Shown: positions 1 through 10,983 of the stretch, one piece after another
Position numbering within the stretch: position 1 is the stretch's first letter
How the letters are laid out: each line of letters starts with the position of its first letter
Assembly (NCBI RefSeq): GCF_932526225.1
Contig: NC_064039.1
Location: forward strand, 6,959,001-7,005,458
Direction of reading: 5' to 3'
From: Nematostella vectensis
Taxonomy: Eukaryota; Cnidaria; Anthozoa; Actiniaria; Edwardsiidae
DNA length: 46,458 nt
Position numbers and translations under genes: made by a program
The notes under the pieces: model-generated
What the model saw: only the letters and a program-made list of their open reading frames with translations
The model's database searches: none
What the model was told of the DNA's origin: nothing

Positions 1-410
1 AGTATGCTTTGTTGTGGTTTTGATGGTGATAAACTTTATGATTATGATGATTATGATAATTATGATGAGTGCTATTATATTATATTGATAATGATGATTG
101 CTGGTAGTGATGATGTTGTTGATAATTATGATTATTATTATTTTAATGATGATTACTATATGATGATTATTATGTTGATAATGATGATTGCTGGTAGTGA
201 TGATGTTCATATGTTGTAGTATGGTGATTGGTTATGATGATGATTACAATCATGATTACTGCTATAGTTGTTTAGTCATCAATGGTGCACATGCTTGGAT
301 AGTGGTATAAGTTTTTGTTGGGTTGTCATAATGTGAATGATGGTAGCTACTGTATAAAGTGTTTTTAAGTTGCAGATAGTTGTTACCAAAGTTGTTACCA
401 ATTATTGCAG
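1..410. repeat. Intron sequence with AT-rich GAT/TAT low-complexity repeat
   Basis: Bases 4-240 are made almost entirely of GAT, TAT and AAT triplets. A stretch of about 32 bases at 86-117 recurs at 176-207, a 90-bp period. It stays open in one frame only because of its triplet composition. The acceptor ATTATTGCAG at 401-410 closes this intron just before the first visible ZDHHC exon. Confidence 0.7.
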
Positions 411-3400
411 GCTGTCCGTCGGTATGTGCTGATCTTCACGCCCATCATAGCAATGTTCCTGATTGGTGCCATTTTAGAATACTCCTCAGTGTGGTGGTCC
501 GCCCTGCTTCTCTTAGGCGCTTTAACGGCAGTAGTAATGTACATCATGAGGTAAGCATACATTGTGTGTCCAATAGCAAGCTTGGCTTGTGGGCACACAA
601 TACAGGCACCAGGCACTTTGCCGGCCTGTAGCCAGGATTTTGAGTGGGGGGGGGGGGGGGGTTGTTTACCTTGCATTTAGCATACCATTTTCTCATGTTA
701 GGAAGGTCGCCCTAGATCACTTAGAATGTAGATTTCCCTACATTAAATCAGACCTTCCAGTCAAGAGGGGGGATTCTTCCTCTTGGCTATGGGCCTGATA
801 TGTGGTTATGCAGGAGGCATACACACACTTTACCACCAAAAAGTGGGTCATTTCATAGGAAAACAATATGTGTTTGTGCTTTGCTTTCAATTCCAAACTA
901 GCTGCGATGGAAAAAACATGACATTATGAAACAAGGACATTATGAAACATTTTCTTTCTCCTCTGGGATTATCAATAGCCCATGATATGTCGTGATGCAA
1001 CTGGGGAAATCTCGTGGAGGCCAGGCTTTTGGGTGATCAATAATAACATAGCAAGTGCCTCAGTCGCTAAGCATCATGAGCATTAAGTTTTACGTACTGT
1101 TAGTGAAACCCTGTGGGCTCTTGTGGCAGAATTGGTGACCATTTAGCCAAGAGCCTCTACAGTATGTGTTGCCCCTGCTCTCTCATGGGCTGTTGTGAAT
1201 ACTGTAAAAGGTGTTACTGTGGCAGTGCATATCTAACCAAGCATAAAGCCTTGTGCTGCAAATAATGCACCAACTCATTTGTTAACCAATACTGTTTTCA
1301 TGATCAATCACTTTACTCATTTTGAAAAATATTCTCATCTAATAACAAGAATATAATATGATGTGATAAGGAAAAAAGTTGTTTGTTTGCATTTGGAGTC
1401 AGACAAACATTTCCCCACATTCATATTTTACCTGCTTATTCCAGGCTCAAGGTCATTCTTTGTCCACCTTTTATAAAGTATCATAGATACTAGGCAAAAG
1501 ATGCACACAAATAACGATGACATATAGATGGGGTGATAGATTATTGAGAACAGATACTTTAGTATGGACCACAGACAAATAATTTTTGGATGTTTGACAA
1601 GGAATGATTGAGTTCTTTACATTATATACATATATTAAAGGCCATCAAAAACTAATGATTCTTGAATTATTGACTTTAATGAAATATGAATGACTGTCAG
1701 AAGACTTTATAGAAAATTGAAGACTAATAACGATGGCATTTTGGTATATAATGATTGACAAATGAAGGTTCGTTAATTGTGTGTTGATTATTGATAAATC
1801 ACTACTGTGTAGATAATTGGAAGACCATTATAATATTGCTTTGTGATTATTATTTTTAGTTTACCTATCAGATCAGACAGATCATATATTTGTGATTCAC
1901 AATGAACTCTTGTTTTTACAGATTATTTATTCTCAATATTGACAATGAAAGCACAGTTATATTTGGTATCACTATGGCAACAAAGGCATTTCTTTACTTC
2001 ACTTCCTTCGTCTACTTGTGGCAATATATCCTTTTGCATAATCTGCGCAATTGTATTTTTTGCTACTCTAAATTGGGCCTTTCGACAGACTTATGCCAAT
2101 CACTCATGGATGAGACTACCTTTCCTCTTTTTTATTATGAATAAAATGATTGCATTGAAGATAGTTAAAATAAGACCCCATTGTCGCCAATTTCACATCA
2201 TTTCAACTTAATGCATGACAGGAAATATAGCCAACTGCATTCAAGAAATGCTTTTATATTGCCATAAAAGCTTGTGTGTGTTTTTAATAAAGCATGTTGT
2301 CTTAATTACTAACACCCGTCACATTTGTGTTCGCATTTCTGGAGAAAGGTGTTGGACTTTGTTAGGTCTTGAGAAAGGTGTTGGACTTTGTTAGGTCTTG
2401 AGAAAGGTGTTGGACTTTGTTAGGTCTTGAGAAAGGTGTTGGACTTTGTTAGGTCTTGAGAAAGGTGTTGGACTTTGTTAGGTCTGGAGAGAGGTGTTGG
2501 ACTTTGATAGGTCTTGAGAAAGGTGTTGGACTTTGTTAGGTCTTGAGAAAGGTGTTGGACTTTGTTAGGTCTTGAGAAAGGTGTTGGACTTTGTTAGGTC
2601 TTGAGAGAGGTGTGTATTACAGTGGCAGATCCAGGGGTTCAAAATGGGAGGTTGATAATGGCCGGCTAGACGGCCTATAATTGATCCAGTGGTTCTTGAT
2701 AGGTCGCTACACAGATCTTACAATTTTTCACGCTGAATTGGGTTTGTCCCGTCAGCAAAGTCAAGCTGGCGAAGTAGAATGGACAGTACCCCCTGTCCCT
2801 CAGACATTTATTTTCTTCAAACAAAGTTTCTTTTTTCGATTTTTTTACTCAAAAAGGGGGGTAGATATCCACCCAATTCACCCCCCCCCCCTGTATCCGA
2901 CCCTGGATAAGTATACCTTTCTAGCTTAATGGGCTCGATATGGTAAATGCTTAACAAGTTTATACATTACACCCTCTGTTTCTAGACTTTTCCATAGAAA
3001 TGACCCTGGCAGCCCCCTACCATGTGCTGTTTACCTAGCTACCAAACTTTATATGTACACAACATGGTTTCTCTTTTACTGGCCTTATATCCTTTGATTT
3101 GTGAGTTGTATTAGTGAGGAACCATATGAATTGTGGTAAAAAAAAAACATGCATACAAGAACACCTTCTTGCAGGATCCAGGCGATCCATCTTCTAAAAC
3201 AAAATCAGTAACCAATTTTAAATCAAACCAATTCTGAATTTTAATCAAAATAATTTTTCGCCTCTCAAAATTATATAATGTATATTAAGTATTATTAATT
3301 TCTTGCCTCTTCCACATAAACAGAATTTTTTCTAACCTGAATTCGTTTCTAATTACGCTTTATTTAGGATATAAACATGTATTTTCTTCCAATAAAGCAC

Positions 3401-5802
3401 TGCTCAAGTTACCACACCAAAAACATGCAAAGCTATGCAACTTTCCTTGACTCTTGTCACATGTCAACACCCCCAAAACTTTAATAGTTTTCTTCGTAAA
3501 TACCGCTGGACTGATGTACTGCTTTTACAAGTCGTGGAAGACCGACCCTGGCTACCTCAAGACCACCCCTGCTGAACAGAAAAGGGTATGATCCGAATGC
3601 TGTGCTATGGCGAGAGTGAACAGTCGTTAAAGTGTTAAGAGGGTACCGTTTCCTAACCCCTTGGATCCTCATATTTTTATCAACAACTGTTGTACTAGAA
3701 GGTAGTGTTCTCGCCGGAAAATAGAAAAATTAAGAGGGGACCCAGGATCTCTTACCCTGGGTACGCCTTTGTGGAAACAAAAGCTATGTGACCATGTGTG
3801 TTGCATTGTTTCTATCCAGTTTAACATTTTGCATCACACCAATTGTTTTTCTTTGCAATACTATTTTCAATGCAGTCATCTTGACATCTAACTGATTACA
3901 TCTTTCCTTTATTTCAGACGATTATACAGTTAGCGGAAAGAAATATGCTGGACTTTAGCCGCTTTTGCTCAACTTGTCTTGTGAGTGAAGGCGTCCTATA
4001 CTGTTTGTCAGTGTGGCGAATGTAAAAGGAAAAGGTGCCGATTTCAAGGGATTGAAAATCTTGTGTTGCAACTGTTCATCAGATTTCTGGGCGTGAATTT
4101 TGAGGATAGGGGTTCCTTTGGGAGTATTCCTTCTGTGGGGGAGGGGGTGGGATGATATTGATTTTTCAGATTAAGCACTTAAAACATGTTCCGCAGAATT
4201 TTAATGGCACAGGAAGCTCGTGAAGTACCCCTATCTCGAATTTTGCTGTTATAATTCCATAACGGAAATCTTTCAGATCCGCCGGCCAATCAGATCCAAG
4301 CATTGCTCGGTGTGTGACAGGTGTGTGGCGAGGTTTGATCATCACTGTCCTTGGGTGGAAAACTGCGTGGGTAAGTACACTCCTCGTAAGGGGGGGATGA
4401 AAGTGCCAAATAAAAACAGCACATTTCTCCTAAAAACAAAAATCACAAAACTAACAAAATAATGGATTATTCACATTCCCATCTTTTTATGCAAAATAAC
4501 CATGCATAACCATCCAATCGCAGTTGCGTTAAGATAATTGATTGACACCCTTGATTGACAGGTGCGGGTAATCACCATTTCTTTATTGGATACCTGTTTT
4601 TCCTGTTTGGCATGATCCAGTGGTATTTGTATGGAGGCATTGTATGTGAGTATTCACCTGAAAAATACCCTGCTTGACTAGTTTAATCACAGTGAACTGT
4701 GACCTGCTTAATTATAATAAAGTTACAGCCTACTCGACCAATTTTATGACAACCACTGCAAAGATGAATCTGTGCGGCAATAACTCTCGAACTATCTTAC
4801 GTAATTTTTTTAAAGTATATATTTTTGTATTCAGCTATTTATAAAAGCACTCATCATATTTTGTGTAAAAAGCTGTTCTTGATATCTTACCGTCATTCTT
4901 GTCTACTCTACGCAGTTTACATGAATGTGTGTGAGGGTTATACTGGCGGTTGGTGGGACGCCATGGTACGGAGCGCATACTGTTCACCATGGGTTACCTG
5001 GGGATTTGTCAACGCCCTCTTCCATTTCCTATGGGTCGGCGCTCTGTTCATTTGCCAGTCTTATCAGGTATGGTTCGTGTTTAACATAAAAAGTGACGTG
5101 TAACGTGAAAAGCGTGACGTGTTGCCCGAAAAGCGCGTCGTGTAGCGTGACGTGTAACGTGAAAAATGTGGCATGAAAAGCGTGTCGTGTACGTGTGTTC
5201 AGTAACGTGTAGTGTGCGTTCAGTATTTGCGTGCATTATTTGGCGGGAACGCTTTGCAAGTTGTGCTACGTGCGTATTGCAGTACGTATTACGTGTGGTG
5301 TGTGTTATATCCCGTGCACTGCGTGTAGCTTTACGTACATTACGTGTTTCGTTACGTGCAGTACGTGTTTCTCTACGTTTATTAGCAGTATTGAAACGTG
5401 AAGTGTGCTGTGTTACTTGCTCTATAAACTATACATGTTTAATAACGTGCATTTCGCGTGTCCTGACTAGCTGTTCTGGATTGGCATGACGACCAACGAA
5501 CGTCTAAACGTGGCTCGATACACGCATATGATGGACAGCACAGGCAACCCGCAAAGTCCTTTCAGGTAATCCTAGTGAACTCGCACGTTGTTTTATAGAA
5601 CTGGTCAAATTCAAAGCTTTCGCAAGTAGATGCGGAAAATGTTTTGACTGGTTCTTTTTTTTTTTCACCCAGCCGAAATCTATTTAGCAATATTGGAGAC
5701 TTCTTCGGCTTCTCGTTTTTCGGGCTGTACCGACCGGTGCGCACCGACTGGAAAAGACAATACGACATCGAGCTGAACACATCTCGCAAGGAGCACGTTT
5801 AA
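411..5802 (+). CDS. ZDHHC17: ZDHHC17/13-like (HIP14-type) protein S-acyltransferase, 3' nine exons
   Basis: Seen: nine GT-AG exons at 411-550, 1922-2052, 3488-3585, 3918-3980, 4277-4370, 4562-4645, 4916-5067, 5471-5565 and 5673-5802. Their lengths sum to 987 nt, i.e. 328 codons plus TAA with no frame break. In order they encode two membrane segments, a [11 protein letters not shown] motif, the cysteine-rich domain ([17 protein letters not shown]), the catalytic DHHC within FDHHCPW, NCVGAGNHHF, two more membrane segments, a TTNERL (TTxE) motif and a PaCCT-like tail ([11 protein letters not shown]). Family knowledge: these enzymes transfer palmitate to cysteines of cytosolic and vesicle proteins, mainly at the Golgi. 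HIP14-type members carry N-terminal ankyrin repeats, which would lie before base 1. The spacing from the Trp of YLWQY to the DPG motif equals the spacing I recall for the human protein, which supports the unusual donor at 2053. Inference: a functional gene. ZDHHC17 and ZDHHC13 cannot be separated without the N-terminus. Confidence 0.93.
551..1921 (+). other. ZDHHC17-like intron with a 16-base G run
   Basis: Donor GTAAGC at 551 and acceptor TTTTTACAG ending at 1921. It contains a homopolymer of 16 G at 646-661 next to GTAGCCAGGATTTTGAGTG, which looks like the edge of a degraded interspersed repeat. Nothing else was recognised. Confidence 0.6.
2342..2613 (+). repeat. 29-bp minisatellite, nine full units plus a partial
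   Basis: Units begin with GAGAAAGGTGTTGGAC at 2342, 2371, 2400, 2429, 2458, 2487, 2516, 2545 and 2574, with a partial unit at 2603. Most are identical. The units at 2487 and 2603 carry GAGAGAGG in place of GAGAAAGG, and 2487 also has TTTGATAGG. The array lies in the large intron between ZDHHC exons 2 and 3 (2053-3487). Identity this high suggests recent expansion or ongoing homogenisation. Confidence 0.93.
2614..3487 (+). other. Rest of the ZDHHC17-like intron; probable repeat remnant
   Basis: The stretch 2625-2915 begins GTGGCAGATCCAGGGG and ends near a CCCCCCCCCC run followed by GTATCCGACCCTGG, resembling opposed ends of a degraded MITE. The remainder to the acceptor TTAATAG at 3481-3487 is AT-rich and featureless. 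Confidence 0.4.
5090..5460 (+). repeat. ACGTG-rich low-complexity intron segment
   Basis: Within the intron 5068-5470 the words ACGTG, GCGTG and TACGT recur every 10-20 bases, many as TAACGTGAAAA or AGCGTGACGTG. It looks like a decayed short tandem repeat of an ACGTG-bearing word. RCGTG is also the core of hypoxia-response and bHLH-PAS sites, but function is not implied by density alone. Confidence 0.6.
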
Positions 5803-6832
5803 CGTGAATGGTGATTGGCTAGAAGTGATTCACGTGGCAATTCCGCGAAAGTCTGGGATCGAAAAGCGTGCCCATGAAACAAACGCTCGACAGTCACTAG
5901 AGGACTTGCGCATAGAGATCACGTGACTTATTCGGTGGCAAAATCGCGCGCGCTCAGTTTGTTATCGGCAAAATAGCAACAACAAAAAGCAACGTAGTTA
6001 GCACTTACAAATAAAGCCCGAATGTTTTTCCAAGGGGGGTCATTTTCACTTACTTTGATCACATTTTATTTTTAGTCTTTATTTGGAGAGACTGGCGCAG
6101 TCAATTATGGGTTTTTTTGTTTGAATTTGCCACCCAAAAGGTCACGTGATCCCTTCGCGCGAGTCCCCTATTCACATGTCAAACATTTGATTGGCACCTG
6201 GGCTCCCCGCGGGTGTGCATTGCCGTACTTCAATGTAAAATATAATACAAAGGATGTAGAGTATTTTAATCGTGAACAAATTGTATAAGTATAAGTTCTA
6301 GTTTTAAAAGTTCATCACAGAGCACTGACATGTCTTGAGATAAGTCGTACAGTGGGACCCTGTTTAACCCGGCCCTTTGTGGGGGATAAAACAGAGTTGC
6401 GGGTAGTTCGAATGATCAGAGCTCTGAAATAACTTAAAATTAGTTTCTTGGGAACTCCAAGTCCATTTCGAGCTAGCGGGGATCCACTTCATTTTTTTTT
6501 TACAGATTGTGTTGATCCAAAGTTGTTCGCGAAAATGTATTTGTACAAAGTTTCAGCAGTTTTTTTTATAATTATTAGTAATGACATAAACATGACATAA
6601 CGCTTTATCGCGTCCTTATTTTATCAAACATCTCGTCATGTTTAACCCCATTTTTTCAAAATAATTTTCAGATTAGAAAACAAGAGATCAGCATAACACA
6701 GTTTAAGCCACAAATAGATACCTTTAGTCTATTCACCCCAAATTCAAACAATTCCAGATTAACACTTTAAACAGTTTTGGAATAATTGGTTTCAGAAAAT
6801 TCCAAAAATATCTAAGAGATGGTTTGTTAAAA
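5803..6832 (+). other. ZDHHC17-like 3' UTR and intergenic stretch
   Basis: AATAAA lies at 6010-6015, 208 bases after the stop codon, and is the best poly(A) signal for the gene. Around 6349 the sequence TACAGTGGGACCCTGTTTA resembles one terminus of a DNA-transposon-derived repeat; a matching opposite end was not found. Otherwise AT-rich and without recognised coding potential. Confidence 0.5.
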
Positions 6833-7798
6833 CGCAGTGGCTATATGCCCGACAGTCGGGAAAAGTCCCCAATGGACTAAATACCCAACAGTTTTCAATT
6901 TCTTCAAATAAACCCTTGTCGACCTAGTGAGTTCAAAGTATTCTATATTTGTCGAGAAAGGGCAAGCTAATCTGAATTGAGATTTGTTATTGGTATTAAA
7001 CGGTTTCTGTTGACTATGTACATTATAGAAACACCTTTCCTGACTGTTATTGTAGCAGAAAAAATGCAAGTGTCACTAAGTTAACGATAAAAACATTCTA
7101 TTCCTTCAACAAAGTTAAATTCAGAATCGCCTGCCCTTTCTAAACAAATATAGGATACTTTGAACTCACTAGGCTGGCTGGCTTATTTAAATAAATTGGA
7201 AACTGTCGGGCGTATAGTCCATTAAATACCAGTCCCGACAGTTGTAGAAGATAAAATCAAGTGTCTCCGGGTGTCACTTTGATAACGATTTTATAGTGTA
7301 TACAAGCAAGCAAAAACTTTCAATTCTGACTACAAAGCTCAAACTAGATTCGCTTGCCCTTTCTCCACAAATATGACAATACTTTGAACTCACTAGATTG
7401 ACAATTTACTGTGATATTTTCGTAAATCGAGAACTGCCGACATTTAGCTAGCCTGCTAACCTGCGTCCGTTTTTGCGCTCGGCCCCAGGAACCACAAGGC
7501 TTAAAATACAAGATGGCGCCCGATCACCGAACGGAGAGGGTTTTCCGCTATAATAACACCGAGTACCGCCTGCAAGCAGGCTAACATTTAGCAGCATGTA
7601 GAAAATTCTTGTGCCACCAAAATTACGATTCTATAGTGTACATAGACGACAGAAAACATCCAATACCGACAACAAAGCTCAATTCAGGTTTGCTTGCCCT
7701 TTCTCAACAAATATAGAATGCTTCTAACTCACTAGGTCGACAATTTACTGGGTTGTTTGAAAGATTATTTACAGACTGTCAGGCATATAGCCACTGTG
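6833..7798. mobile_element. MULE-like MITE with long terminal inverted repeats and 9-bp target duplication
   Basis: The left end CGCAGTGGCTATATGCC is the inverse of the right end, which reads CACAGTGGCTATATGCC on the other strand. Homology of the inverted repeats extends about 190 bases inward (6833-7035 against 7605-7798). The element is flanked by an exact TTGTTAAAA duplication at 6824-6832 and 7799-7807. Inside, a roughly 65-base block containing GCCCTTTCT is present in direct orientation near 7109, 7330 and 7675 and once inverted near 6920. Long inverted repeats with 9-bp duplications are typical of the Mutator superfamily. No transposase is present, so it is non-autonomous. Confidence 0.85.
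7449..7583. mobile_element. 135-bp MITE nested in the MULE-like MITE
   Basis: TAGCCTGCTAACCTGCG at the left and CGCCTGCAAGCAGGCTA at the right form imperfect inverted repeats. An exact 9-bp duplication ACATTTAGC flanks it at 7440-7448 and 7584-7592. Removing 7449-7592 restores continuity of the host element, so this insertion is the younger of the two. No coding capacity. Confidence 0.88.
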
Positions 7799-8321
7799 TT
7801 GTTAAAAAGCTTCCGTTTCGTCCAGTCGAAGCCAAACGGTAAAAATAGGCCCATAAGAAACGTACATGTGGCTGCTGCTACAAAAATGTTTTAGTGAAAC
7901 ATCTTTTCGACCGAAATATATATTTTTAGACTCCCCTCTGTTCTCGTAAGGCTCAAACCTTTAAATGATAAACGGGTATAGCAGAGAAAGGGCCGACATA
8001 ACGCAGACTCGTACTTTGAAATATTTTGAAGATGTGGTTTTATCAACACTGCTATTGAAGACCCACACGCATTTTGAATGACGTTTATTATTACTTAGAA
8101 CTGTCCGGCGGTATAAAATCCACAACCAGGAAATCCCAATTGCACTTGTGCACACATGCTATCGGATAACCCCGCGTAAACTAAATGTGATACAAAAATA
8201 TATTCTTTTTTTTTTTTTTTTTTTTTTTTTGAAAAGGCTTCATGAACATAAGTTCTTCTTTGGACGAATCAATGGACAGTGATAGTTCTCGTTGTATTCG
8301 TATTTAACTGAAATATTTTTC
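7799..8321. other. Region 3' of the glycosyltransferase gene, with a 25-base A tract on its coding strand
   Basis: T25 at 8206-8230 is an A25 tract on the - strand, about 90 bases after the gene's stop codon. A - strand AATAAA sits at 8084-8089 and may be the poly(A) signal. No other gene-like signal is seen. Confidence 0.5.
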
Positions 8322-9561
8322 TTACTCTTGTGCATGGTAATGTTCAATGGTATTTTGTGTTTGCTCATGGGCGTGTAAATGCTCCCTTGAGAGCAAATAT
8401 TCATACTTTTCAAAATGATCCAACATATATTTTGGTGCAAAAAAGTTATCATTATCCCTAGTAGCCATTGCACCATCACCTATTGCATTTCCGTCAAACC
8501 ACTTTCCGTTGCGAACCATGTTCCGTAAGTTTTTTATGTCCATTTTATCATGGTAACTTCCCCACCGAGGAAAGTCCCCGTTCTGAGCTGAAGTGTACTT
8601 CACCCATATCCCATGTACGTCCATACAGCTTGAGCAGTGCCAACCGGCGAAATGATCCACGTCCCCTAGAAACCAAGCACGCACACTATGTTGCTGGGAA
8701 TACGCGCGAAATTCGGGACTCAAATTTCGGTTTACCCCATTTTCAATGTCCCTCACGCGATTGCTCATGTTACCATGTACCTGGGTTAGCATACCTACAG
8801 AACAACCTGCAGTTATCTGCGTAGCGCGAGAGTTCTTCCAGTAAAAACCAAACACGGACCAGCGAAGACGGAAGCCGAACGGCTCCGGATACCCATCGTG
8901 AATTCGGAGAAAAGTTAACGCTTCTCTAGAGGGGATCTCATCTAGATCAAATACCAAAAACAAATCATCCGGCTTGACGTTACGAATCTGTGGAAGGCCT
9001 TTGACGCCGGTGAACGATCTAATATACGAATCTGCGATCCAGCCGTTCTTGCGAGCTCCCGTAGGGAAATGATCCATATACAAGTAAATTATTTTCTTAT
9101 GGAATCTTCGCAGGTAGTTTCGATGCAGCCTCGGTAGTAATCGTACGGGTTTGATTGTTCCAAACGCCGAAAAATGCGACTCTACCAGGATAAAGACGTC
9201 CACAATGTCGTGCAACTCATTCATGATGATCTCTAGCATCTCAAACTCGATATTGAAAGGCGCAGAGTAGATGATCCGACGCGCTTCTTTCCGCACTCGC
9301 AATAGTTGCGGCGGGAAGTTCTCGCCTGAGTACTTAACACAATCAGGGATGCTACACGCCGAACCGTACCACCCTGGCTTGCAATCGCACCTCCCTGAAT
9401 AAACGGCATGAGTCCCGAGAGAGAAGCACAGTGTTCTGTTGAACCTTGTGAAGTGGCCAATAGTACGCTCGCCTTCAAGGAGGGTGACCACTCTTGGTTG
9501 GAAGATTGAAAAGCCCGTGTTGTCCACTGGAGGCACATGCTTTGGTATGGTAGCAGATCCT
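8322..9561 (-). CDS. MGAT3: GT17 glycosyltransferase, MGAT3/GnT-III-like: luminal and catalytic exon
   Basis: Seen: an open frame of 412 codons ending in TAA at 8322, starting at the acceptor TTATTTATTGTAG just above 9561. The first base completes a codon begun in an upstream exon. Features in order: a stem region; an EGF-like motif CDCKPGWYGSAC at about residues 60-71 of this exon; ARRIIYSAPFNIEFEML; DHFPTGARKNGWIADSYIR; the acidic FDLDEIPSREAL motif (equivalent of the family DDADEIP); HFAGWHCSSC; and SAQNGDFPRWGSYHDK. These are hallmarks of beta-1,4-mannosyl-glycoprotein N-acetylglucosaminyltransferase. Family role: adds the bisecting GlcNAc to N-glycans in the Golgi; the substrate in this animal is inferred. 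The methionine at 9782 and the 74 codons before 9561 read through intron and are not used. The membrane anchor is encoded by the upstream exons described separately. Confidence 0.93.
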
Positions 9562-10089
9562 CTACAATAAATAAACAAGAATAAAAACCATGACAACGTA
9601 CCTTCACACACACGGTTGACATTTAAAAAGCAAAATAACGTGTCAATATAGCGCATGATGTCGTGGGTTTGGTTTCTTAATTTGCGCTTACAAAAACAAA
9701 TTCGGACATGCAGACATACAGATATAAATTGTGTCTTTTGATGAAAACAACGTGGGTACATAACGCCAACACTTTTGATCAAAGAAATAGTATTTACAGT
9801 TCGAATGTCTTCCTTAGCCTCCTACGCAGATGACTCCGCATGGTAAAGAAAGGAAGAGAAATAATGTGAAAATGTATGAAATATTTTTTGTACTTTCATG
9901 ATCGTCACAAAGTGACGGGTTCTTGCTTATTATTATTTATCTATATACCCTTATTTTTAAAGAACGTCTAATTTTCAGTTGAGGCAGAGCCTTACTTATT
10001 TTGGAGCATTCTAAGGCTGGAAACATTCTTGCGGATGTTCTTATAAATTTTAGCCTGCATGCAGCCGGAAATAGTTCCATTATTACCGT
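9562..10089 (-). other. 3' part of the glycosyltransferase intron, no recognised element
   Basis: Sequence upstream of the catalytic exon, ending in a fair acceptor. It stays open in the catalytic frame to 9782, but the translation (rich in Cys, Phe and Arg) has no family resemblance. Nothing else was identified. Confidence 0.5.
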
Positions 10090-10291
10090 CTGCGATTTAC
10101 CGACAGAAAGCTTGTATAGACCCCCTGCGCACCAACCGCCGGAGTGAAGCGACTTCTGATTGGCTGTCGTCTGGTTCAAATGTAATGAGCCACGCCATTG
10201 GTCAATAGCTCCATGTACCCTGCATATAAAATTTTTCGAATGTTATGATTTCGCATGTGAGTTTAACAGCGAAGGCGCAAAGCTCGCAACC

Positions 10292-10486
10292 ATGGCAATT
10301 CCTTTGTGTAATTTGTGCCTCACGGATGTAGCTAATAGCGACCAAAGATTTGTCATCGGGGTTAAAGGGATGTTCGATATAGCTTTTGAGGTGAAAAGTC
10401 TTTCTTCCACAAGAGTAAGCGAGTATATTTGCCGTCTGGGCTTTAGCGATTTGTTTATACGTTCCGCGGACGAGCATCTTGCCTAA
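10292..10486 (+). pseudogene. Left-arm copy of Cys-motif N-terminal domain fragment
   Basis: Open from ATG at 10292 (context ACCATGG) to a stop at 10484-10486, 64 codons. It begins MAIPLCNLCLTDVANSDQRF and ends ...SEYICRLGFSDLF-IRSADEHLA, where the reading passes from the arm into the loop. The second pair of zinc-ligand-like cysteines is incomplete. It is nearly identical to the right-arm copy at 10822-10983 apart from scattered substitutions, so it is probably a fragment and not an independent gene. Confidence 0.55.
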
Positions 10487-10821
10487 TGATTCGAGGTCCT
10501 CTGGAAGTTCTCTCTTTGTCCAACGAGGGCCTTTTAATTCGAACAGTTACAGCCACATTTGGGTTTGGAGGATTTGCAGCAGCGGTAGCTGCATTTGTAG
10601 CAGGAGCTGTAGTTGCAACAGGTGCTGGAGTTGCAGCGGGAGCTGGATTTACAGGGCTCTGGCCATTGCGGTTGTTGGACCATTGCGCACAGGAGTAGAA
10701 GCGAGTACTTATGGTCTTAAGGATGATGACTTTCCCTGTGATTTCGTTGATGTCTTATAAGTTTCTTGCTAGGTGTTCTGATTATCGCTATATTTATTTT
10801 GAAAGAGGTCTTTGATGGTTT

Positions 10822-10983
10822 TCATTTCTTGAAGCGCAGACGGCAAATATACTCGCTTACTCTTGGGGAAGAGAGACTTTTCAGCTCAAAAGCTATATCG
10901 AACTTCCCTTTAACCCCGATGACAAATCTTTGGTCGCTATTAGCTACATCCGTGAGGCACAAATTACACGAAGGAATTGCCAT
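10822..10983 (-). pseudogene. Right-arm copy of Cys-motif N-terminal domain fragment
   Basis: From ATG at 10983 downward: MAIPSCNLCLTDVANSDQRF, then GKFDIAFELKSLSS and SEYICRLRFKK before a stop. The same domain as the left arm in opposite orientation. Further down the same strand, in other frames, come the linker and the ELPEDLESLGKML block, so this arm is the 5' end of the original gene order and the left arm is the inverted duplicate. Confidence 0.6.

Noticed and set aside
4-219. 71-codon Asp/Tyr-rich open frame at the left edge
   Set aside because: A low-complexity GAT/TAT repeat inside an intron.
2053-2150. Hydrophobic reading in another frame just after ZDHHC exon 2 ([19 protein letters not shown]), suggesting a frameshift
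   Set aside because: Using the donor at 2053 and the next exon at 3488 keeps the frame and reproduces the expected spacing to the DPG motif, so no frameshift is needed.
8468-8824. 118-codon + strand open frame
   Set aside because: Shadow of the glycosyltransferase exon.
9562-9782. Methionine at 9782 as the start of the glycosyltransferase
   Set aside because: The 74 codons before 9561 resemble no family member, and a good acceptor sits exactly at 9562. The upstream anchor exons fit in phase.
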